Origin: Apostichopus japonicus | Lineage: Eukaryota; Echinodermata; Holothuroidea; Aspidochirotida; Stichopodidae | Assembly: GCF_037975245.1 (NCBI RefSeq) | Contig: NC_092570.1 | Span: 9,235,001 to 9,299,000, forward strand | Direction: 5' to 3' | Length of the DNA: 64,000 nucleotides | Translations under genes and position numbers: made by a program | Notes under the pieces: model-generated | What the model was told of the DNA's origin: nothing | The model's database searches: none | What the model saw: the letters and a program-made list of their open reading frames with translations, nothing else | Shown here: piece after piece, positions 46,190 to 56,153 of the stretch | Numbering within the stretch: the stretch's first letter is position 1 | Layout of the letters: every line of letters starts with the position of its first letter

Positions 46190-47362
46190 TTACCTAAAGT
46201 CCACAAACTACCTAAATTAATAACAGAGGCTCAACAAGCACTACCCGGAGTGACCCCTTCTGACCCTGAGAATATCCGCCGTTCTGACATTTGTAAGCTA
46301 GCCAGGAAACTCAAGCTATTCCCTCCTTGTCGACCTATTATTTCAGGAATTGGTACGCTAACTGAGCATCTTTCAGGATACATGGACTCCGTACTCAACC
46401 CTTTATTAACCCATATTCCTTCTTATATACAGGACACTACGCATTTTTTGAGAATTCTTAACACTATTCAGGCGTTACCAATTAATTCCTTACTCGTTGC
46501 TATGGATGTATCCTCTTTGTACACTAATATCCCTCATGATGAGGGAATTATCGCTTGTCAAAATTTTCTTCGTGAGCATGCCACCAACCCCACTTTAGGT
46601 GATGATCTTGGTCCCATTTTACGTTTCATATTAAGTAATAAATATTTCTCTTTTAACGGGAAATATTATCTACAAATGAATGGTACCGCTATGGGCACTA
46701 AGATGGCACCTTGTTACGCCAACATATTTATGCACGAATTAGAACAGGAAATGCTATCCACTTCTCCTCTTAAGCCATCACATTATTATAGATATATTGA
46801 CGATATATTTTTTGTCTGGCCACATGGTGAAGAATCTCTTAAGTCTTTCTTTGATCATGTTAATTCTTTTCATGACAGCATTAAATTTTCTGTCGAAGTT
46901 TCCAAACATCAAATTTCATTCCTAGATGTTCTGGTCAAGTTGGATGGCAATTCCTTAACCACTTCGGTCTATTATAAGCCCACTGATATTCATATGTATT
47001 TACACTTTAATAGTTTTCACCCACATAATCTCAAGAGTTCTATTGTTTACAGCCAATGCCTTAGACTTAAACGCATTTGCTCCAACCCATGTGATTTTAA
47101 ACACCAGGTATCCATATTAACTGGTTATTTCTTGAACGTCGGATACCCCCTTCACTTAATTAGACAGGGTATTTCCAGGGCCGACAAGTTGATCCGTGAG
47201 GACTTATTAAAATACAAGTCTAAAAGTCCCAACACACGCATTCCGTTCGTTACCAGTTACAACCCCCTCATCAAATCTTTCATTCGCTCCATCAAACAGG
47301 AATTTGCTGTATTTCAAGACGATCAGTCTGTAGGAGAATCGTTTAAGGTACCCCCATGCTAG
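46190..47362 (+). pseudogene. Penelope-type reverse transcriptase (frame-shifted copy)
   Basis: From the 46250 ATG the frame gives 370 residues and is open upstream to a LPKVHK motif at 46190. RT blocks: motif A around MDVSSLYTNIP (catalytic Asp at residue 86), motif B GTAMGTKMAPCYANIF (145-160), motif C YIDD (182-185), then ISFLDV and YKPTDIHMYLHFNS. These match Penelope-clade RTs, related to telomerase RT. The N-terminal portion at 46000-46185 is in another frame, and the frame ends at 47362 where the endonuclease begins out of frame. Catalytic residues are intact; integrity of the whole polyprotein is not. Confidence 0.88.
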
Positions 47363-47883
47363 CATTTCGTCAACCCCCCAACCTTAAATTTCTTCTCACT
47401 TCCTCTAGACTCCCCCGCTCAGTTTCCACCTCCGCAGGCAATTTTCCTTGCGGTAAACCTAGATGCCAAATATGCCCCCATGTTACCCCAGGCACCGTGG
47501 TCAAGATTCCCAATGTTGACTTTAGTCTTAGACCCCCTTCCCTCTCTTGTGATTCTATCAATGTTATTTACATTTTCTATTGTGTACTTTGCATAGAGGG
47601 CAATTATGTAGGTGAAACAGGCTCCCGATTCCGCTTACGTTTTAATAATCACAAAAAATCTATTCGTGATAATTTTGCAGGATTCCCAGTGTCCGAACAT
47701 TTCAATCTTCATAGTCATTCTCTAAAAAACCTAAAATGTATTTTAATTGCCTCGAACTTCAAATCAACTACTGAACGTAAACGTAAAGAAATCGATTGGA
47801 TCTTTCGTATTAAGTCTCACATCACCGGCCTCAACAAAGACTTGGGACCCCTTAACAACTACCAGTTCTACAAGCATATGTAA
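47356..47883 (+). pseudogene. Penelope GIY-YIG endonuclease domain
   Basis: 175 residues after a frame change in the CCCCC run at 47351-47355. A Cys motif (PCGKPRCQICPH, residues 31-42) precedes the GIY-YIG-like core VIYIFYCVLCIEGNYVGETG (70-89), with Arg 91, His 99 and Glu near 140-145 in the expected order. The frame is closed by TAA at 47881, but the same frame stays open for 47 more codons to TGA at 48025; the second copy at 55700-55885 lacks the TAA. Confidence 0.87.
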
Positions 47884-48023
47884 TCCGTTCTTTGCTCCTT
47901 AATCCGCTTCCTGTATAGTCATGGTTTATTTGGTTTTAATTCCACCATTGCAACTTACACTTATCATGCGTCATACATTCATTGTGTCACATTTTGTACT
48001 TCTTATTCGACTGCCAAGTATTG

Positions 48024-48050
48024 CTGACGAAGGTCCCAGGGGGACCGAAA
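48024..48050 (+). ncRNA. Hammerhead-like ribozyme core of the Penelope-like element
   Basis: CTGACGA (48024-48030), A, a 6-bp stem with 3-nt loop (ggtccc-agg-gggacc) and GAAA. This is the CUGANGA-stem II-GAAA core known from Penelope-like elements, but with one extra A before the stem and no clear cleavage triplet placed, so activity is unproven. Confidence 0.5.
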
Positions 48051-48168
48051 ATTCCAATATATTTTCTAAAACTTACTCCTTATTTGTCAATTATGAGTCA
48101 TATCTTATTTCTCTGTTTTTCTCTTATAATATTTTCTTTTGGAGTAAACGTGGATTTTCGTTATATTA

Positions 48169-48189
48169 TATATATATATATATATATTC

Positions 48190-48224
<35 letters not shown>

Positions 48225-48232
48225 TATATATA
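48169..48232. repeat. (TA)n tract, right flank of the Penelope-like element
   Basis: Two TA runs separated by ttcattta. Confidence 0.93.
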
Positions 48233-48239
48233 AATAGTA

Positions 48240-50430
48240 AATAAACATACATAAGTGCCGTATAAAGGCAAAAATAGAGCGCCTACATTACAATACGTAG
48301 TACACACAGCGAAATCCATATGCATGTGCCGGATCAAGGTAATGGTTTTATTCTCCAATAGTTATATATATGAAACGAATTTTCCTGAAAATTATTGCAA
48401 ACCACATCTCGATCAAGTAACGTTAAATACACAAGTGATATTTAATATGTTGAATGTCAAAAATGGAATGTAGCTATATCATTACGCTGTTGATATGGAA
48501 CTGAATAAAATTAAAAATTAAATACTGCCGCATTTTGAAGAGTGTCAGAATTTCAAACCTTTTAAAATGATAACTCGTGGGTCTCTGAAAAATATAGCAA
48601 GAATGTGTTTGTGATTACTGTCAAAAAGGCGTGATATACTGAATAACATGTAAATATCAAATGCTATTATCACTGTGACACGCTTCACATTGTTTAATTG
48701 TTTATTGTAAGATTCCAGCTTCTATATGATCACTGAGTCAAAGCATGGTTAAATGATCGACAAACTGCTATATTCAGTTTCCTCCGACTTTAACATAAGT
48801 TCACGAGATCGTCAACAAGTTTTAGAAGCGGCAGTTCACGGCTTCCATACAGATTTGAATTTAGCTGCCTATTGTTGCTGGACCGTAGAATTCGGAAATT
48901 TCAATGTCGGATGCTAACTACGGAGCTACAGAAGCGTAGAAAGGACATTGTACTATTGTATGATGGAGGTTTTTACCTCCATGATTGTACTAACAAATTT
49001 ATGGACTAGTAGAATATAATGATAATATAATAATTGCAGTTTCCATGAACTGATATGTGAAAAGAATCGCTTTGCGTTGAAGACTTTTCGAAGACAAGAA
49101 AGAAAAAAAAGAAAAAAAAAACTATGGCTTGGAGGATTCACACTGAAATTTTTGTCACTTGAAATCCAATCGAGTTTTCCCTTACTGTTTTCGCCAAGTT
49201 AGCTTCCGAGAACCTGCGACGTTTAAATGAGCATTTACAATAATTAGGGTACTTTAATTAGACCTCCTTTAACGCTATACTGGGGACCCAATGCAACCAT
49301 GTGGTGCACCCCACCCACTCGCCCCCCCCCCTCTTCAGGTTCCCCAATGTGTGGTAAACTTAACTGTTAATGCAAAGAATCGTTCTTAATTTTATAATGA
49401 ACCTGTTTAATTGCATATGCCTTTGTTATAGAATGTAATCCGTTAATTTTAATTGGAAAGTTAGGTGATCGAGGAACACATTGACATCTCATGGATACAA
49501 CATTTTCCCCTAAACTGATCCAGAATGGTCGTAGAATTCATCTAATATTACAAATGAGTCATATATTGGATATTTGTGGATGACTCCTTCTATCCAACTA
49601 TATGTACCCCCTCCGAGTTTAGTCCTGAGATAGAAATTAAAATATAATTAGCCGGTTCTTTGAGATGCCGTTTCTGCGGCTTTAGAAATGGTCGGGTCCA
49701 GAATAGCTATTTAGGGCATTTATTTAAAAACGGGGACAGGGTGGGTGGGTGGGGGGGGGCACAAGCCTCGGAACTGGGATATCGAACAATCGGTACTCGG
49801 CTAAAATTTGTCGGTCATAGCGGCGCAAATCCATATTTGAGATTTAAGTAGTTTTTGCTTAAATTTTGTGCGAAACTTTTTCCAACCTCCAACCTCCTAC
49901 CACATGTCCCCCTTCCCCTCCCCCGTTTAAATGCTCCTCTTACGATTCCCATTGTCCATATCCTTTCTCATAGATTAGTCGAGATAGATTTCAACAGTCC
50001 GTTTTTTGCTCTGCCGATTTCTCTCAATATGCCGTCAAGTGATATTCGAAGAAGTATATTCAAGGCCTATATCATGCACGTAAAGCGGTGAAACGCACAA
50101 ATACCCACCGCAATATATGTACGAAACAGAAAAGAATACTGCTCACTTACTATAAATACCATTTCCAGATAAGCAAGTGAAATTTCCGGTCACTTCACAA
50201 TGATAACGTTTACTGTCTGTCACTTTGCAGTTCACTGGTTGGCTACTCCAGTTGGTTAGTAACAATAACGTATTCAGTATAGTTAATTACGTCACAGCCT
50301 GGGCTTACTAGAAAGCGGGCAATTTGAAATCAGTAAAAGGCGGTATCACAAGTAGCAACACGTTGGTTTGATTCACACCGCACTTGATCCTCAATCGAGT
50401 TCTACATTGCAAAGAGCATTCAAAATGGAC
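48240..50430. other. Gene-poor sequence right of the Penelope-like element
   Basis: AT-rich with C and G runs (49320, 49740) and an 8-bp hairpin at 48964-48983 (atggaggt/acctccat). Open frames are short and unremarkable. No gene supported. Confidence 0.5.
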
Positions 50431-50433
50431 GAT

Positions 50434-51740
50434 TCTGGCTTCCGTGGTTTATTGCAGAAGTAACAGAAAGCTCAGTGGAAGCAAGGTTGCCAGTTTATAA
50501 AAGTACACTTTCAATTCGATCCGTCGCTGGTTTTTAATGATGTTCCGCAGGAAAATGTCATACGTGTATTGGAAAAAGAAAAAACATTTAGAAGCAGCGA
50601 CAGTTGGAACTACCGCGGCAGAATGCACATGTTGTGACAGAAAGCTCGGTGCAAACATTTGAAGGAAGAATTAAAGGCACTCCGAGCACTACTGGCTGAG
50701 AAGGAACAACTTCTTTCGAAAAAAAAACGAAAACGAAGTTCTCTGTGCTACTGGATTGTTCGGTACGTAACACTATAGGCCATGACTTATTAATGTAATT
50801 TTTCAATCACTAAAAGTCACCGTTATATAAACCCTAGACCTGTACAGGCATTCGCTCCTTTAAAAACTATAAATTAAAAGAGTTAAAATATGACAGTGAG
50901 AGAAATAATATAATAATCTCCTTTTAGATATCTGTAAAATGTTTCATGCACAATTTGCCAGGGTATACTGTTATTGATACATTCACGTTCTAACCTTGTG
51001 ATGGTGAACGTCACCCGACCACGTACCCCCTACCTCCCCCGACCTATAAACAAATCTGCTTTGTAAACCGTTGACACATATAGTGGCGTAGGAAGGTACA
51101 TTTGAGTAGGGGGTTGAAGACTGATGGCCGGCCTGGGGGAGGGGTCTAAGGGGAGTTTTTGCATTTCCAGGTGGCCTCAGATGCAATTTGGTGCAATAAA
51201 GCACACTTCAACACCCACCCCATTTTTTTCACCTGGCCTTAGATGCAATTTGGTGCTCCAAATGAGATTTTTTTTCTCATTTGGAAATGAAAAAGGGTTT
51301 TTTCTGACTTGCGAAGCGGGGGGGGGGGGGGGGAATGATACTTCCGCGCCTCCACATATTTCACTGGGGGGGGCTGGAGATATTGACAGTTGGAGCTAGT
51401 ATATTTTTCGACAAAAGTAAACTATATGCCAACTGATCTTTATATATGTCTAATTCATACTTATTCTTGTGTCTTTGTTTACAGAAACTTCAATGTAGAT
51501 TGAGCGCAATGAGGAACATATATAGACTGGTCAGAGGAGAGAAAAGACAGACTGTACAGTGATGTCAACTGAGTATATGTCATCCGAGGAATCTGACATG
51601 GAGAGCGAACGAGCTAGGGTACCGTAGTGCAGGAGTTCACTTGGGAGTCGGAAAGACTGAACAAAATGAGGCTGGACTCATTCTATAAGGACGTTCTCCT
51701 TAGCGAAAAGTCCAGAAAAAAGGATACCCACCGTTAGGAA
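50434..51740 (+). pseudogene. Decayed two-part coding relic with coiled coil
   Basis: From ATG 50434 one frame runs about 330 nt: MDDSGFRGLLQK, stop, FIKVHFQFDPSLVFNDVPQE, stop, then CKHLKEELKALRALLAEKEQ and KKKRKR, a coiled coil with a basic end. A second block at 51560-51736 reads STEYMSSEESDMESERARVP and, after a frame change, EFTWESERLNKMRLDSFYKD. Both have clear protein composition. Two in-frame stops and one frameshift mark it as a relic, unless unseen introns remove them. Family unknown; possibly host protein captured with a transposon. Confidence 0.4.
51060..51400. repeat. Repeat with duplicated agatgcaatttggtgc motif
   Basis: The motif occurs at 51179-51194 and 51241-51256, each after a cacctggcc/aggtggcct-like lead. 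Overlaps the space between the two parts of the coding relic and contains a G-run at 51319-51333. Confidence 0.45.
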
Positions 51741-51789
51741 AGGAGACGTATCTTTAAAATTCGTACCGACTGACGCCCCAACGTGCGCT

Positions 51790-53520
51790 GTTAATTAGGC
51801 TGAACAATAACAATGAAGGTATGACCCCCCTCCAGATGGTGAAAATGGTCATTGTTTGATGTGCCGGATTAAGCTTGTGGAAAGCCCGTGGCAAACAGTT
51901 TATTGGAGCTCCCATAGAGATACATTGGTACCGGATAACGCCGGATGTATAGCTCACAAAAGACATCTATTTGCCCACGGTGGTTATGATACGTACATTA
52001 AAACATATAAAAACAGTCATTGATCAACAGCGTAAAGACTGCATATCGAAGTCCATTTCGTTTGACTTCTTTGAACTTTTTGTACCATATACAACGTAGA
52101 ATAATGTAACGTTATAACAATATTTCTCTGAATTTTTTACCCAACGTTTAAACTCGTGCCCCTGTTGCACGTGGATAATCCTGTCCTGAGCATTTGTTGA
52201 TTAATGAGGCACAAGGAACAAACAGCAAACGCCGTTGTTTCGGATACAAACAAGTTGCAGTTGACGATTTTGTATAATAAAGAAGAGTTTTCTCTAAGTT
52301 AACATTTGGTGTAATTACATGATACCTTTAAAACGAAATCCTGCCTGAGATAAATGCAACAAGGAAGAAAGAATATGTCCATAATAATAGATGTCAGATT
52401 AATTATTATTTTCTTGTTAGTCTTTTGCTTTTAATGGAAGCCTTTTTTTTTAAATTTCCCTTCACAGCTAATATATTCCATCAAGGGATTAAATATGTTA
52501 AGTATTAAGTTATCCTTAAAGTATTTTCAGGGAACAAAAGCCAAGAAAAAAGCATGATTCTATTAATTGTTAATGAATCATTTAGTAAATCATATTTTAA
52601 AATAAGACATAGCTATAGAGCATAGGCCTAATAACTTGTCGTCGAAATGTTGTTGTACTTGTACGTTTGTCTTTCATTATTCATGCATGGTTAATTCCAG
52701 ACTTTCAGGGTAAAAAATTTAGAGATCTTGTTTGGGCTATCATTGCATTTTATATCAAAATATATGTTAATTACAATAAAATTTAAAGCATCAACAAAAT
52801 ATTAAGCGTGCTACGAAATGAGGCAGGAAGTGGTGTTCTGTGTCAAGTTCGTTCCACATAAAAGAGGCTGGTACCGTTTCCGGGCCTGGGTGGAGGGGGG
52901 GGGGGGGGGGTTCGAGGGGCCGATAACCATCATGGAAGAAGTGCCTAGGCGTTTATATCATCTGAGGATAAACACACCGAATTTTAAACATAAATTTGTT
53001 TGGTTCAATTTAACTGCTGATATGTTAAGTTACTTCAAGTGGGTAGCTGGTTTTCAGAGGTTTTGATTTGCAAACTAGTAACTAAAAATAGAAACATTCC
53101 ATATTTACCTGTGTTTTTCCCTTCTTGCACCTGGCATTAAAATCGTTGCATGTGTATATAATTGCTACAATGTAAGTAGAGTAATATTTGGGCATCAAAA
53201 ACACATTCTCCGGACAATAATGCATGTTTTGAAATTTGAAAAGGAAAATGGCTTCTCGAGGTTTAAACTTTGTATTGAAAAAGCTGAATATTCAACACTA
53301 TGATGTAAAGCAATATTGAGTTGCATTTAGATGTATTTACACATTAGAAGTGGTATTTCGTTCATTTACATAATTTTTGTATAAGTGTAAAAATAACAAA
53401 TAAACGTTTACGATGCGATATGAGGTGAAAATATATAAATAAAAAAGTGGAAAATCAAACGAGTGTGATTTTATGTTTATTATTTTTAATTTTCTTTAAA
53501 TCAAATGTAACATTTGATAG
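51790..53520. other. Sequence without recognisable features
   Basis: AT-rich sequence with a G-run near 52897-52910. The only longer open frame (52818-53066) has low-complexity content and no similarity I recognise. Confidence 0.5.
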
Positions 53521-53529
53521 AGGTGTATT

Positions 53530-54012
53530 TCTCAGCCTAATCAACCCGATTAAGACTCCCTAAACGTGGCGAATAAGCCCAGCCCCTGTATTGGTCGTAA
53601 GTAATGTGTTTACGATGACCACGTTTCTCCGTATATATTGGTGTAATCATGGCGTTTACGATGATCGATGCGAGAAGTTTACTGCTGGATTCAAACGTAA
53701 ACTCCAGATTAACGGTCATGTTTAAGATAGCGAATCTGTTGTAATTGTGACCGGAAACGTAAAGATTACCCTTCCCTGAAACCGCACGATTAAGTGAGCT
53801 TCACCGTATTTGGATGACACTTGGCGTTTACGGTCACCGCGTACTCGGTAAATAAGTCATCGCGAACGCGGAAAACTCACGCGTTTAAGTTGGGTCGTAA
53901 GCTTACCTTAATCACTAGTTTCAGGAGTGGAAACGTAACGGAAACAGGCTGGAACTCGGAAATTACGTCGCAATTACAGACCGAAAACGGCGATTTAAAC
54001 GCGTGTTTTTTT
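53530..54012. repeat. TTACG-rich block, copy 2 (opposite orientation)
   Basis: Dense in cgtttacg, cgtaaac and attacg words as at 38050-39020. Its right edge, read on the minus strand, is cacgggaaaaaaacacgcg then tttaa, the counterpart of the left edge of copy 1 (cacgggaaaaagacacgca then tttaa). Confidence 0.55.
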
Positions 54013-54172
54013 CCCGTGAGTATAGTATAGTACAATATAGTACAGTATAGTATAGTATAGTACAGTATAGTATAGTACAGTACAGTATAGTATAGTATAG
54101 TATAGTATAGTATAGTATAGTATAGTATAGTATAGTATAGTATAGTATAGTATAGTATAGTATAGTATAGTA
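54012..54172. repeat. (TATAG)n microsatellite
   Basis: About 32 pentanucleotide units with a few tacag variants, starting at the edge of the TTACG block. Confidence 0.95.
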
Positions 54173-54569
54173 AAGCACAGGCTAGTGTAGTCACAACAGG
54201 CAATTGAAAGCTAATAAGATATATACGCAATGTATTCGTTCCCCTTGAAAACCGTCGAGGACTTCCTGGCAATATTTATTTTTATGTTTCCTTTCTGAAC
54301 TTCAGTAGCAAATTCTATCGTAAGCACTGCGAGGTTGATATGGTTTCGATAAACATTTTTAATGTTTTCTTAGTGTCCTGCATATATGTATATACGTTTG
54401 CATGTATGTATTTACATGCGTGAATGTATGTATCCATACATAATACGATATATATGAAATGGTATAGGAATCGCAATGAACGTCAAACTAAAACCTATGT
54501 AAAGCATATTTATATACACCAACCTGAGAAAAGGAAAAAATATGAATTTCATATGAATTGAATTCACAG

Positions 54570-54748
54570 ACTGCACGCGTTGTCGGCATACCTTAACGAA
54601 AGCGTAACTAGACAGGGAATAGTATACTTGCTCAAAGATGTTGGCTTTTTGCCAGACGATCACCTGGGAGAAGATATTTCATCATTCATCAATATTGTGG
54701 ATGAATCGTTACTGCCAGAGTATGGAGTCTTCACTGATGAAATTGTCG
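54570..54748 (+). CDS. D-cysteine desulfhydrase-like, third-last exon
   Basis: 179 nt, acceptor gaattcacag, donor gtaagg. Reads LHALSAYLNESVTRQGIVYL and on to LPEYGVFTDEIV; begins with one base completing an upstream codon, so an upstream exon is required. Confidence 0.7.
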
Positions 54749-55501
54749 GTAAGGCACACACATTGTAGTGCAATGCAGTGGAGTATATAATGGGAAGCGA
54801 GATGGTTGAGTGGGGCAGGTAAAGGCCTTCACGTTTCGCTCATCTCCACAGAATGGAAAGTCGCGGAGTGTAAGCTCAGTGGTTAACGCCGGTGCCTTTC
54901 AATCATAAGGTCCCCGGTTCGAGTCACTCCAAGATTAATGTGTGTCGTCCAGTTGTTGACAATTGACAATTCATAGCCATGGACGTTAAATATGAATGTA
55001 AGAGACTGACTTCGGTCAGCTTACGGCTTTGATAAGCCAATGATGGCTTCTTCGCGAGTTCCTGCTTGCAGGAGGATCTAAAATACATCCATACAAGAAT
55101 CGAAATTAACGTACGATATATCCGTTCCATTCACCAACTTGTATAAACTGTAAACGAATTACACATTTTTATATGCAGTAACTTTTGGCTGGTGTCATTT
55201 CCATCATTTTTTTTTTAAAGTTAAAAGCGATGTGGTACTTTGTAATATTATGACAGAAATAAATAGACGCTACTTGATCCAGTCTATAATTAGTGTCATA
55301 CAAACTAGAATAAATCATATCGTAAAGAGAAAATGTTTTGTGAGGACAAACATTGTTTTTTTTTCTTCTAGTTCTGACAAATTAAAAAACAAACAGTTCT
55401 TGTAACATGGTACTCGTTATTTGCAAAGTCTGCTGCTTACTTATTTGTACGAACAAACAGTAAAAGTAGAGTCAAACGGAATATTGGTGGTAGATTTTAA
55501 G

Positions 55502-55565
<64 letters not shown>

Positions 55566-56119
55566 ACGAAAACCCACGTTTACTCCAAAAGAAAATATTA
55601 TTAGAGAAAACCAGAGAAATAAGATATGACTCATAATTGACAAATAAGGAGTAAGTTTTAGAAAATATATTGGAATTTTCGGTCCCCCTGGGACCTTCGT
55701 CAGCAATACTTGGCAGTCGAATGAGAAGTACAAAATGTGACAAAATGAAAGTATGACGCTAGATAAGTGTAAGTTGCAATGATGGAATTAAAACCAAATA
55801 AACCATGACTATACAGGAAGCGGATTAAGGAGCAAAGAACGGATTTCATATGCTTGTAGAACTGATAGTTGTTGAGGGGTCCCAAGTCTTTGTTGAGGCC
55901 GGTGATGTGAGACTTAATACGAAAGTAAACGTAAACGTAAAGAAATCGATTGTATCTTTCGTATTAAGTCTCACATCACTCCTCATTCGACTGCCAAGTA
56001 TTGCTGACGAAGGTCCCAGGGGCACCGAAAATTCCAATATATTTTCTAAAACTTACTCCTTATTTGTCAATTATGAGTCATATCTTATTTCTCTGGTTTT
56101 CTCTAATAATAATAATAAT

Positions 56120-56153
<34 letters not shown>

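Larger units (their letters stand above)
45891..48130 (+). mobile_element. Penelope-like retroelement with inverted terminal arms
   Basis: Carries, in order, an inverted arm (45891-45989), a reverse transcriptase frame, a GIY-YIG endonuclease frame, a hammerhead-like core (48024-48050) and the right arm (48029-48127), which is the reverse complement of the left arm with about one mismatch in 99 bp. RT plus C-terminal GIY-YIG in this order defines Penelope-like elements. TA dinucleotide tracts lie on both sides (45813-45892; 48169-48230). The coding part has a frame change near 46185 and another at the C-run 47351-47355, so this copy is probably inactive although recent-looking. The upstream 46000-46185 continues the same protein in another frame. 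Confidence 0.9.

Noticed and set aside
53877-54272. 131-residue frame with LYYTI repeats
   Set aside because: Translation of the (TATAG)n pentanucleotide array.
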